Shown here: piece by piece, positions 1 to 8,442 of the stretch
Layout of the letters: the number at the start of each line of letters is the position of its first letter
Numbering within the stretch: position 1 is the first letter of the stretch
Assembly: GCA_964485215.1 (NCBI GenBank)
Contig: CAZAIM010000057.1
Location: forward strand, 1 to 15,778
DNA from: HGM04593 sp964485215
GTDB lineage: Bacteria; Bacteroidota; Bacteroidia; Bacteroidales; Bacteroidaceae
DNA length: 15,778 nt
Reading direction: 5' to 3'
The notes under the pieces: model-generated
The model's database searches: none
Told to the model about the DNA's origin: nothing
The model's input: the letters and a program-made list of their open reading frames with translations, nothing else
Made by a program: the position numbers and the translations under genes

Positions 1-31
1 TTTATCGCTAATCACCAAATTTTCAGCTAAT

Positions 32-39
32 TATATTTC
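32..39 (+). promoter_or_regulatory. possible -7 box upstream of rsmA
   Basis: TATATTTC matches the Bacteroidetes -7 consensus TAnnTTTG at all fixed positions except the last (C for G). It lies about 43 bases before the chosen rsmA start. No convincing TTTG -33 box is seen, and the window begins only 31 bases upstream. This is a weak candidate. Otherwise bases 1-75 are AT-rich with no other feature recognised. Confidence 0.22.
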
Positions 40-81
40 ATCGAACTCACGTTATTTTTAAACAAAAAAGGCTAAATGGTA

Positions 82-867
82 ATGAAAACAGTAACTGCCA
101 AGAAAAGATTAGGACAACACTTCCTTACAGACCTTTCCATTGCAAGGGCTATTGCAGACACTGTCGACATTTGCCCTGGCACACCAGTTCTTGAAGTCGG
201 GCCAGGTATGGGTGTACTAACACGCTACCTTCTCGAAAAGCAGGAGCCTGTAAAGGTTGTTGAGATTGACGAGGAATCTGTAAGCTACTTGCGGCAAAAC
301 CTGCCGCAGCTTGGCGATGACAACATCATCCCCGATGATTTCCTCAAGATGCACCTTGACAGAGTATTCGACGGCAAACCGTTTATGCTCATAGGCAACT
401 ACCCGTACAACATATCGAGCCAGATATTCTTCAAGATGCTCGACTACAGGGAGTTCATCCCCTATTGTAGCGGTATGATACAGAAAGAAGTTGCAGAAAG
501 GCTTGCGGCCGCACCAGGCTCAAAGGCATACGGCATACTTACAATCCTTGTACAGCTATGGTACGATGTAGAATACCTTTTCACCGTAAACGAAAATGTC
601 TTCTCTCCACCGCCCAAAGTCAAGAGTGCTGTCGTGCTTATGAAACGCAATAGTCGTACACACGTTGAGTGCAACGAGGAACTGTTGCGCAAGATAGTCA
701 AGAGCACATTCAACCAGCGGCGGAAGAAACTCAGGAACTCGATACAGCAGATAGTAGGCAAGGAATCGCCACTGCTGAGCGACCCTATTCTTGAAAAAAG
801 GCCCGAACAGCTATCGATTGAGGAGTTCATATCCCTCACCCAAAAAGTTGAACGCAAACAGGCTTAA
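82..867 (+). CDS. rsmA: 16S rRNA dimethyladenosine transferase RsmA (KsgA)
   Basis: The product dimethylates two adjacent adenosines in the helix 45 loop of 16S rRNA, using S-adenosylmethionine, late in 30S assembly in the cytoplasm. Numbered from the ATG at 82, the hallmark features are LGQHFL at residues 10-15, the SAM-binding loop EVGPGMG near 38-44, the acidic ribose-binding VEID at 60-63, and the catalytic NxPY motif as GNYPYN near 105-110. The tail has PPPKVKSAV and then FNQRRKKLRNSI near 210. The length of 261 residues is normal for the family. An in-frame ATG at 76 would add only Met-Val. The start at 82 puts LGQHFL at the position I recall for Bacteroides homologues, so I prefer it. 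The mgtE start follows 14 bases after the stop, which suggests an operon. Nothing looks truncated. Confidence 0.97.
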   Translation: MKTVTAKKRLGQHFLTDLSIARAIADTVDICPGTPVLEVGPGMGVLTRYLLEKQEPVKVVEIDEESVSYLRQNLPQLGDDNIIPDDFLKMHLDRVFDGKPFMLIGNYPYNISSQIFFKMLDYREFIPYCSGMIQKEVAERLAAAPGSKAYGILTILVQLWYDVEYLFTVNENVFSPPPKVKSAVVLMKRNSRTHVECNEELLRKIVKSTFNQRRKKLRNSIQQIVGKESPLLSDPILEKRPEQLSIEEFISLTQKVERKQA

Positions 868-881
868 AAGAAATCACAAAG

Positions 882-2234
882 ATGACGAAGGAATACATAA
901 ATTATATAAAGGAACTAATTGAGCAGAAGGATTCTGTGCTGCTGCAGGAGCACCTCTCGAAGATGCACCCTGCCGACATTGCAGAGTTCTGTGCCGAGCT
1001 CGACCTCGACGAGGCACGATTCCTTTACAGACAGCTCGACAACGAGAAGGCAGCCGACTCCCTCACCGAGATGGATGAGGACCTGAGGAACGAACTGCTC
1101 GAAGACCTCCCCTCCGAAGCCATTGCAAAGAGATTCGTCAACTACATGGACACCGACGATGCCGTCGACATCATCCGTGACATGGACGAGGAGAAGCAGG
1201 AAGAGGTCCTGCTTCACATTAAGGACATAGAGCAAGCCGGAGACATTGTAGACCTTCTGCAGTACGACGAAGACACCGCCGGTGGTCTTATGAGTACCGA
1301 AATGGTAGTCGTGAACGAGAACTGGAGTATGCCCGAATGCCTCAAAGAGATGCGTCAGCAAGCTGAAGAACTCGACGACATCTACTACATCTATGTGGTT
1401 GACGACGACGAACGCCTTCTTGGCCTCTTCCCATTAAAGAAGATGATTACAAGCCCATCAGTTTCCAAGGTAAAGCATGTAATGAGCACTGAGGTTGTCA
1501 GCGTAGATGTGGACACACCCATTGACGAGGTAACAATGCTCATCGAAAAATACAACCTTGTCGCAATCCCTGTCGTCGACAAGATAAACCGCCTTGTAGG
1601 CCAGATTACCGTCGATGACGTAATGGACGAAGTCCGTGAACAGACAGAACACGACCAGCAGCTCACAGCCGGTCTTACCCAGGATGTCGAGACAAGCGAC
1701 AGCGTGTTCGTGCAGACAAAGGCTCGTCTCCCCTGGCTTATAATAGGAATGCTCGGCGGTATCGGTTCCTCACTTCTGCTCGACTGCTTCACCAACACAC
1801 TTGGCAGCCACCCCGAAATGGCACTCTTCATACCACTGCTTGCCGGTATGGGCGGAAACGTCGGTACCCAGTCGTCGGCTATAGCCGTACAAGGCCTTGC
1901 CAACAACTCAATAAACTCGCAGCATATTTTCAGGCACATACTAAAGGAGATGGTTGTGGCACTCATAAATGCCACCATACTCTCGCTTATGGTATATGTC
2001 TACAATTTCTTCGTCTACGGAGCGTTTGATATCGTGACACTCGCTGTACCTTTGAGCCTGTTTGTAGTAGTGCTCTTTGCATCAGGTTTCGGAACGATGA
2101 TACCACTTGTGCTTGAAAGGATGAACATTAACCCGGCGGTAGCCACCGGCCCGTTCATACAGATTATAAACGACATTAGCGGAATGACCTTCTACATGAT
2201 AATTTCAATGGCACTCAGTTCCATTATTGTATAA
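882..2234 (+). CDS. mgtE: Magnesium transporter MgtE
   Basis: This is an inner-membrane Mg2+ channel/transporter whose cytoplasmic part senses Mg2+ and gates the pore. The 450-residue protein has the full domain order. An acidic helical N domain (about 20-130) carries repeated Asp/Glu-rich helices. A pair of CBS domains follows (about 135-255; LMSTEMVVV near 136 and HVMSTEVVSVDVDTPIDEV near 199). The membrane domain (about 283-450) has roughly five hydrophobic segments. Family signatures in the pore domain include GGNVGTQSS at 324-332 and NPAVATGPF at about 417-425, followed by Asp431, which lies where the family has its conserved pore aspartate. The start ATG at 882 lies 14 bases after rsmA, and an rsmA-mgtE pairing is, from memory, common in Bacteroidota. 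The protein looks intact. Its 3' coding region contains a promoter-like sequence, listed separately. Confidence 0.96.
   Translation: MTKEYINYIKELIEQKDSVLLQEHLSKMHPADIAEFCAELDLDEARFLYRQLDNEKAADSLTEMDEDLRNELLEDLPSEAIAKRFVNYMDTDDAVDIIRDMDEEKQEEVLLHIKDIEQAGDIVDLLQYDEDTAGGLMSTEMVVVNENWSMPECLKEMRQQAEELDDIYYIYVVDDDERLLGLFPLKKMITSPSVSKVKHVMSTEVVSVDVDTPIDEVTMLIEKYNLVAIPVVDKINRLVGQITVDDVMDEVREQTEHDQQLTAGLTQDVETSDSVFVQTKARLPWLIIGMLGGIGSSLLLDCFTNTLGSHPEMALFIPLLAGMGGNVGTQSSAIAVQGLANNSINSQHIFRHILKEMVVALINATILSLMVYVYNFFVYGAFDIVTLAVPLSLFVVVLFASGFGTMIPLVLERMNINPAVATGPFIQIINDISGMTFYMIISMALSSIIV
2025..2054 (+). promoter_or_regulatory. candidate internal promoter inside mgtE
   Basis: TTTG at 2025-2028 and TACCTTTG at 2047-2054 are separated by 18 bases. 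The second is an exact match to the Bacteroidetes -7 consensus TAnnTTTG, and the first matches the -33 TTTG element at close to the usual spacing. The position, about 200 bases before the hydrolase start, would allow the uptake cassette to be transcribed independently of rsmA-mgtE. Both boxes also encode ordinary MgtE residues (AFD and AVPL), so a chance match is possible. No transcript evidence is available here. Confidence 0.33.
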
Positions 2235-2235
2235 T

Positions 2236-2240
2236 AGGAG
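2236..2240 (+). promoter_or_regulatory. AGGAG ribosome-binding-like sequence
   Basis: AGGAG occurs directly after the mgtE stop and 16 bases before the ATG at 2257. The spacing is longer than ideal, but purine-rich sites are rare in this window, and it supports translation starting at 2257 rather than at the in-frame ATG at 2227, which lies inside mgtE. Confidence 0.3.
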
Positions 2241-2256
2241 ATTCGGGACAGATACT

Positions 2257-3456
2257 ATGAAAAAAAGCATATTATACTTTTTGCTGATACTTTGTGCAAC
2301 CGGAAGTTTTGCCCAGATTTCCGATTTCAGGAAGTGGCTCGAAGCACCTGAGGGCAGACTGCAACAGCAGGGTTTCGCCAATGAGCCGCTCGACAAGGAA
2401 GAGTGCCTGCAAGCAGCCGGCATCATCGATTCACTGTGGCTCAGGAGTGCCGCCGAACGTCTTAGGGATGATTGGAGCAAACTTATATTGAGGAATGACT
2501 CTCTGCAGCTTGCCTGCGCTTGCCGCACATTCGGCATGTACCCTCGCGACGGTCGCAGCCTTTTCATCTCACTGCACGGAGGCGGAGAGTGCCCTAAAGA
2601 GGTAAATGACGAACAATGGATGAACCAGATATACCTGTACGAACCGGCAGAAGGCGTCTATGTCGCCCCGCGTGCTCCCTGGAACAGTTGGGACTTGTGG
2701 CACAAGGAAGGGCTCGATAACCTTCTTGAAGAACTGATACAGGCATGCGTCGTATTCGAAGGTGTAAACCCCAACAAGGTCTACCTGCTCGGCTACTCGG
2801 CTGGTGGAGACGGTGTCTGGCGTCTGGCACCGCGAATGGCCGACAAGTGGGCTGCAGCATCGATGATGGCAGGCCACCCCGGTGATGCCTCACAGGTAAA
2901 CCTTCTTAACCTGCCGTTTGCCATTTGGATGGGCGAGAACGACTATCACTATGACCGCAACAGGCTTGCCGCCGAAAAAGGAGCTGTTCTCGACTCATTG
3001 GGCAAGGCCCATCCGGGCAAGTACATTCACCAAACAAGCATTGTCGAAGGAAAAGGACACTGGATGGAAGGTGCCGATGCCGATGCACTGCCTTGGATGA
3101 CACAGTACAGGAGAAACCCATACCCAAAGAATATTGTATGGCGACAGGAGCAGGTCACTCGTGAAGACTTCTATTGGCTTTCGGCACCGGCCGATGAACT
3201 GGAGCAGGGAAAAACCGTAACGGCAAGCATCGACGGCAACACCATCGACATTGGGCATTGCGACTACACAAGACTTGTGATATTCCTGAACGACAACCTT
3301 GTAGATCTCGACAAGAAAGTAACGGTACGATACAAAGGAAAGAAGATTAAACGTTGTAAGGTAAAAAGAACCATATCAACACTGTATGGTTCGCTTAACA
3401 GAAGAAACGACCGCAGTTACGCCTTTCCCGGACTAATTGAACTCAAACTGAAATGA
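2257..3456 (+). CDS. secreted alpha/beta hydrolase (PHB-depolymerase/esterase-like)
   Basis: A predicted exported serine hydrolase of 399 residues with unknown substrate. The N-terminus is a good signal peptide (Lys-Lys, then a hydrophobic stretch, ending GSFAQ near residue 20), so it probably acts in the periplasm. The alpha/beta-hydrolase core spans about 90-280. It has an oxyanion-type LHGGGE loop, the nucleophile elbow GYSAGG with Ser181, a GEND segment with Asp229, and GKGHW with His268, giving a plausible Ser-Asp-His triad. About 100 further residues form a beta-rich tail (VTVRYKGK, then SLNRRNDRSY) like the C-terminal module I recall from related Bacteroidota and planctomycete hydrolases. 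I chose 2257 because it starts exactly at the signal peptide; the in-frame ATG at 2227 overlaps mgtE and would put charged residues before it. The stop overlaps the susC start (ATGA), implying translational coupling. Ester, carbohydrate-ester and peptide substrates are all possible. Confidence 0.82.
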   Translation: MKKSILYFLLILCATGSFAQISDFRKWLEAPEGRLQQQGFANEPLDKEECLQAAGIIDSLWLRSAAERLRDDWSKLILRNDSLQLACACRTFGMYPRDGRSLFISLHGGGECPKEVNDEQWMNQIYLYEPAEGVYVAPRAPWNSWDLWHKEGLDNLLEELIQACVVFEGVNPNKVYLLGYSAGGDGVWRLAPRMADKWAAASMMAGHPGDASQVNLLNLPFAIWMGENDYHYDRNRLAAEKGAVLDSLGKAHPGKYIHQTSIVEGKGHWMEGADADALPWMTQYRRNPYPKNIVWRQEQVTREDFYWLSAPADELEQGKTVTASIDGNTIDIGHCDYTRLVIFLNDNLVDLDKKVTVRYKGKKIKRCKVKRTISTLYGSLNRRNDRSYAFPGLIELKLK

Positions 3457-6400
3457 ACAAACAAAAAACTACAAATATGAAATCATGTAATCGGGCACTT
3501 AGGACACTTCTGCTGTCATTATGCTTATTATGCTCTTCGTTTGTACTCGCCCAAGAGAGCTCCACTCTCAGAGGTACAGTGACGGATGATATGGGTGAGC
3601 CGTTGCCTGTAGCCAATGTAGTTGTAATGAACAACGGCAAGATGGCAAGAGGTACAAATACAAACCTCAACGGAGACTTCAAGATTGAAGTATTCCTGGG
3701 AAAGGGAGACAACGAACTCCACGTAAGCTACGTGGGTTCAAAGACCCAAGTAATCAAGTTAAGTACCGCCAATTTCGGCAAGCATCTCAAGATAACCATG
3801 ATGCCCGACGATGCGATGCTCGATGAAATTACAATCGTCGAGGACGGTTATGCACGTCTGCCACGCAAGGATATGGTAGGAGCATTCACCACCGTAAAGG
3901 CCGATGACATTATGATGCCGGCCTACCAGAGTATAGACCAGATGCTACAGGGCAAGATTGCAGGTATGAGCGTGGTCAACTCCTCGGCTCGTGTAGGCTC
4001 TTCACCCAAAATAACAATTCGCGGTACATCTACCATTCTTGGCAACACAAGCCCTCTCTGGGTTGTAGACGGAGTAATACAGGAAGACCCGCTCTCCATA
4101 GACATAAGTTCTGCCATAACATCCGATATGCGCGAGCTCATCGGTAACCAGATATCCTGGCTCAACCCGCAGGACATCGACAACATTACAGTGCTCAAGG
4201 ATGCTTCGGCCACAGCTATCTACGGTTCAAAGGCATCGAACGGCGTCATTGTCATTACTACCAAGAAAGGAACGCCAGGCCGCATAAGCGTAAACTACAA
4301 CACCAATGTTTCTGTAAGGGAACGCCCTACATACGAAATGTATGACTTCATGAACTCATATGAGCGCATACAGTTCAGCAAGGAGGCCTATGAGGCCGGT
4401 GTCCGTTACCAGAATGAACCTCTGCCGCAGATATATACATACGAAGGTCTCATGGCTATGTTCAATAAGCGCATGATTACCGAGGAGCAGTTCTCGAGCT
4501 ACCTTCAGCGTCTCGAAACGGTCAACACCGACTGGTTCGACCTGCTCACACGCAATGCCGTGAGCCAGAACCACAACCTTAGCGTTTCGGGCGGAACCGA
4601 CAAGTATACATACAATGCCTCTATCGGCTACCAGGACAACAAAGGATACGAAGTAGGCAACGAGAACGACCAGATTACAACACGTCTCAGCATCAACAGC
4701 AACGTAAACAAAAGGCTAACCATCAACGCACAACTGAACGGAAGCATAAGGAACTCCGACGGCTACGGTGCCGGAGTGAACCCATACACTTACGCAATGA
4801 ACACAAGCCGTGCGATACCTGCATATGAAGAGAACGGCGACCCGGCATTCTATTCCAAGTACTATACATACCAGTACAACGCACTTCTCGGAAGCAAGAA
4901 CCAGTACTCCTACAACATTTTCAACGAAATGGAGAACAGCTACTCCAAGAACAGGGGCACAATGTTCAACGCATCGCTAAACGTATCATACAAACTGCTC
5001 AGCTGGCTAACCTACAACGGTACTGCGAGTATGGCCATAAGCAGCAATAAGAGCGAAAGCTATGCCGGCGAGAAGACCTCACAGGTTGAGCAGCTCTACC
5101 GCGGATATGCCTATGGAACAGAGAAAGCCGGTTCCGAAAGGTACAACGCGGCACTTATGCCATACGGTGGTGTGCTGAACCAGGCAAATTCACAGACAAT
5201 CTCCTACAGCACATCCCACAAGCTACAGTTCAGCAAGGAGTTCAACGAAGCGCACAGGCTGAATGCAATGCTTGGTATGGAAATCCGTTCAAGCAAAGGC
5301 GAAAGCGAAGGCAACACCGCTTGGGGATATGTACCTGAACGCGGTTCGATACTTGTGTCACCGACACTGCCCGAGAACTTCAAGCCGATAGGAAGTGATG
5401 TGACCATAGGTTGGGGTGCACTGTCGCAGCTCTACAACGGAAGATGGAGCAAGACATCGACCACAACCAACTATATGTCGTTCTATGCCGTTGTAGCATA
5501 TTCTCTTAAAAACCGCTATGTATTCAACATGAACGTGCGTTCCGATGCTTCGAACCGGTTCGGACAGGATGTGAACAAGCAGTTCGACCCAACCTGGTCA
5601 TTCGGCCTTTCATGGAAAATTGCCCAAGAGCCGTTTGTAAACAAGCATCTCCCTTGGCTCGACCAGTTCAACATACGTGCCACATATGGCATACAGGGAA
5701 ATGTAGTGAATTCTCTGAGCCCCGAAATGATTGTAAGATATGAAGGATTGCTTCAGAGCTACAACGAGTACTACCTCTCTATTTCGAGCCTGCCGAACAA
5801 GCAGCTCAAATGGGAACGTACTAAATCGTGGAACTTCGGTGCCGACCTCTCGCTCTTCGGTGTAACGATGAATGTCGAGTACTATCGTCGCAGCTCCAAC
5901 GCAATCATAAGGCAGGACATTGCACAGGAGTATGGAATGAGCACTATGCCATTGAATGGAGGACTTATCACCAACAGCGGTGTGGAGTTCACCTTGAACT
6001 TCACACCAGTACGCACCAAGGACTGGGCCTGGACAATAGGTTTGAACGCCAGCAAAAACTGGAACAAGTCGGAGAGCGACGACCGTACAGCCAAGGCCGA
6101 CGAACTTACACATACCGACTACTTGAGCGGAAACAGCAGCCGCCCGCTGAAGCAAGGATACCCATTATCGGCCTTCTGGTCCTACAAGTTCACTGGGCTT
6201 GACAGCAATAACGGATACCCGACATTCGAGCACGCCACATACGATGCAGTAGAAGGCGACGGAAGCGTTGACCCCACAACGTTCCTTGTCTATTCGGGAC
6301 AGAGCGAGCCATATTTCACAGGCGGTCTCAACACACGTCTGCGCTGGAAGAACTTTAACTTCGGAATGGACTTCGCACTTATGCTGGGTGCCAAGAAACG

Positions 6401-6836
6401 CCTTCCGAACCCCTATTCCACATTTACCTACGGCAAGATGCCTGATATATTCAGTAACCTGTCCAAGGAACTTAACGACCGTTGGAAACAGCCGGGCGAT
6501 GAGGCACACACCAACATACCGGCACTCTACACATCGGTAAAGCCCCTCTACAATCTTAACCTGCCGAATGGCCTGTACGACAACATATATTCAATGTGGT
6601 CACAGTCTGATGTCAGGGTTGCCGATGCATCGTTCCTGCGCTGTACACAGATATCGCTCTCTTATTCCTTCCCACGCTCCATCTGCCAGAAGCTTGGGTT
6701 GTCGAGAATACAGCTAAGCGCAAACATAAACAACCTGTTCGTTATAGCAAGCAGCGACTGGAAAGGATATGACCCGGAACTTGGATACAGCATACAGCCA
6801 CGTGTCTATTCAGTCGGTTTAGGTATCGGATTCTAA
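3453..6836 (+). CDS. SusC/RagA-family TonB-dependent outer-membrane transporter
   Basis: This is the outer-membrane barrel that imports a large substrate using TonB-ExbBD energy, with the SusD protein encoded next as its lid. The 1127-residue product has a signal peptide ending VLAQ at about 34, then a carboxypeptidase-regulatory-like beta domain (about 37-128, starting LRGTVTDDMGEPLPVANV). The plug spans about 139-272 and contains LQGKIAGMSVV, WVVDGV and the RagA signature LKDASATAIYGSKASNGVIV. The long beta barrel runs to a terminal Phe (GLGIGF), as expected for BAM-assembled proteins. Length is typical for SusC. The first ATG (3453) overlaps the hydrolase stop; the ATG at 3477 would remove eight polar residues and also leaves a good signal peptide, so the start is uncertain by 24 bases. 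The susD gene follows after 13 bases. The substrate cannot be read from the sequence, and no glycan-degrading enzyme is linked. Confidence 0.95.
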   Translation: MNKQKTTNMKSCNRALRTLLLSLCLLCSSFVLAQESSTLRGTVTDDMGEPLPVANVVVMNNGKMARGTNTNLNGDFKIEVFLGKGDNELHVSYVGSKTQVIKLSTANFGKHLKITMMPDDAMLDEITIVEDGYARLPRKDMVGAFTTVKADDIMMPAYQSIDQMLQGKIAGMSVVNSSARVGSSPKITIRGTSTILGNTSPLWVVDGVIQEDPLSIDISSAITSDMRELIGNQISWLNPQDIDNITVLKDASATAIYGSKASNGVIVITTKKGTPGRISVNYNTNVSVRERPTYEMYDFMNSYERIQFSKEAYEAGVRYQNEPLPQIYTYEGLMAMFNKRMITEEQFSSYLQRLETVNTDWFDLLTRNAVSQNHNLSVSGGTDKYTYNASIGYQDNKGYEVGNENDQITTRLSINSNVNKRLTINAQLNGSIRNSDGYGAGVNPYTYAMNTSRAIPAYEENGDPAFYSKYYTYQYNALLGSKNQYSYNIFNEMENSYSKNRGTMFNASLNVSYKLLSWLTYNGTASMAISSNKSESYAGEKTSQVEQLYRGYAYGTEKAGSERYNAALMPYGGVLNQANSQTISYSTSHKLQFSKEFNEAHRLNAMLGMEIRSSKGESEGNTAWGYVPERGSILVSPTLPENFKPIGSDVTIGWGALSQLYNGRWSKTSTTTNYMSFYAVVAYSLKNRYVFNMNVRSDASNRFGQDVNKQFDPTWSFGLSWKIAQEPFVNKHLPWLDQFNIRATYGIQGNVVNSLSPEMIVRYEGLLQSYNEYYLSISSLPNKQLKWERTKSWNFGADLSLFGVTMNVEYYRRSSNAIIRQDIAQEYGMSTMPLNGGLITNSGVEFTLNFTPVRTKDWAWTIGLNASKNWNKSESDDRTAKADELTHTDYLSGNSSRPLKQGYPLSAFWSYKFTGLDSNNGYPTFEHATYDAVEGDGSVDPTTFLVYSGQSEPYFTGGLNTRLRWKNFNFGMDFALMLGAKKRLPNPYSTFTYGKMPDIFSNLSKELNDRWKQPGDEAHTNIPALYTSVKPLYNLNLPNGLYDNIYSMWSQSDVRVADASFLRCTQISLSYSFPRSICQKLGLSRIQLSANINNLFVIASSDWKGYDPELGYSIQPRVYSVGLGIGF

Positions 6837-6849
6837 AAAGAGTAAGACT

Positions 6850-8415
6850 ATGAAAACAATAACATACATACTTGCAGCATTTACAACACTCTCCCTGTTC
6901 TCATGCAACGATTTCCTGGAGCCTAATTCCGAGAGTGAGTTTGTTCCCGAAGATGCGACATCTCTCAACGAGCTGTTGCTTGGCGAGGCATATCAGCGTA
7001 ACGACATGGAGGGATTCAACATCTTCCTCAACCTGCTCGACGACGACATAGAGGCATCGCCCTACCAGATTCCCAATGAGGGTTTCGACGGAAACCTGTA
7101 CCTTGCGAGCTACACCTGGCAACCCGATATGTTCGAGATGATGCAGGAGGCCGGCGCCGGACATATCAACCTCTATGAGAGCTACTACGAAGTAATTCTT
7201 GGCGCAAATGCGGTAATAGACTACATACCAGAGGTGAACGATACCGAAGATAACATAAACAAGGTGCTGGCCCAGGCATATGCACTCCGTGGCTTCTATT
7301 ACTTCAACCTGGTGAATATCTTCGGTGCGCCCTATAACAGTAACCCCGATGCGCCAGGCGTTCCACTGAAACTGACCAGTGGCATTGAAGAGAGTGAAGA
7401 AAACCTCAAAAGGCGCACTGTAGGCGAAGTCTACACACAGATATTGGAGGACCTGCACGCAGCCGAGACAGCCTACCTCGCGTTGCCCGAGAGTGACCAC
7501 TGGAGCGACAACTACCGCACCAGCCTTCCTATGGTGCAGCTTATGCTGTCGCGCACATACCTTTATATGGAAAACTGGGAAAAGGCAGCAGAATATGCAA
7601 AGTTGGTTATGGACAACGGCAACTTCAGCCTTGTCGACTTGAACGATATACCTTTCACGGGCTACAATGACGAAGGAAAAATTGTACGTACATACATGAC
7701 CTACCCTACCTATTCGTCCACAGAGACTATCTGGCCATACGGGAACGTCGAGGATATGTTCAACTGGACCTACAGCGGTACCAACAGCGTAAACACGACA
7801 ACCGGCAACAAGATGCACGCCTATTTCCAGGCATCGGAGGAACTGCTCGGAACATATGTCGACTATGACCTGCGCCTGGCAAAATATATAATACAGGCTC
7901 CAATAAACGGCAATGAAGACAACCTTATGCCAATGGCATTCGGCAAGGTCAATGTTGGAACAACCTACTATCTGCCACAGAATGCAGTAGGCATTTTCGG
8001 ACGTTGCCTGCGCCTTTCCGAGGCATACCTCAACTATGCCGAAGCGATGGCAATGCTTGGCGGCGATGGAATAGGAGCGGCAACAGATGCCATAAACAGA
8101 CTGCGCGAAAAGCGTTTTGACCCCGAGGACTTCGATAATGAAGAGTTCTCAACCCAGGAAGAGCTCATTGAGTTCATACGCGATGAACGTCGCCGCGAAC
8201 TATGCTTTGAGGGACACCGCTGGTTCGACCTGCGCCGTTGGGGAATGCCAGCCATAACCCACACCTGGCACAACAGTGCCGATGAGAGTGTCACCTACAG
8301 GCTCGAAGAGGGCGACCTCCTGTACACCGTACCCATTCCCGACGAAGCACTCCAGATGAATGCAAGCCTCGAGCAGAATGAACTCCCCGGCAAACGACTG
8401 CCGGTAATTCCATAA
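6850..8415 (+). CDS. SusD/RagB-family surface substrate-binding lipoprotein
   Basis: A surface lipoprotein that captures substrate and hinges over the SusC barrel encoded just upstream. The 521-residue product has a lipobox with Cys19 (LFSC) followed by Asn-Asp. Family landmarks are the TPR-region block ALRGFYYFNLVNIFGAPY (about 145-162), the following PGVPLK and TVGEVYTQILEDL segments, a LPMVQLMLSRTYLYMENWEKA helix pair near 220-240, and the C-terminal block containing RRRELCFEGHRWFDLRRWG (about 447-465). These are typical of the RagB/SusD superfamily, and the length is normal. The gene begins 13 bases after susC, and the next gene follows after 27 bases. The binding specificity is not apparent. 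Confidence 0.95.
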   Translation: MKTITYILAAFTTLSLFSCNDFLEPNSESEFVPEDATSLNELLLGEAYQRNDMEGFNIFLNLLDDDIEASPYQIPNEGFDGNLYLASYTWQPDMFEMMQEAGAGHINLYESYYEVILGANAVIDYIPEVNDTEDNINKVLAQAYALRGFYYFNLVNIFGAPYNSNPDAPGVPLKLTSGIEESEENLKRRTVGEVYTQILEDLHAAETAYLALPESDHWSDNYRTSLPMVQLMLSRTYLYMENWEKAAEYAKLVMDNGNFSLVDLNDIPFTGYNDEGKIVRTYMTYPTYSSTETIWPYGNVEDMFNWTYSGTNSVNTTTGNKMHAYFQASEELLGTYVDYDLRLAKYIIQAPINGNEDNLMPMAFGKVNVGTTYYLPQNAVGIFGRCLRLSEAYLNYAEAMAMLGGDGIGAATDAINRLREKRFDPEDFDNEEFSTQEELIEFIRDERRRELCFEGHRWFDLRRWGMPAITHTWHNSADESVTYRLEEGDLLYTVPIPDEALQMNASLEQNELPGKRLPVIP

Positions 8416-8442
8416 CCGAAAACAGCTGTAAAGACAAATACA

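Noticed and set aside
6901..7818. Open 305-codon frame on the minus strand inside susD.
   Set aside because: It lies entirely opposite a clear susD gene, has low-complexity Val/Cys/His-rich composition, no recognisable domain, and is a codon-bias shadow.
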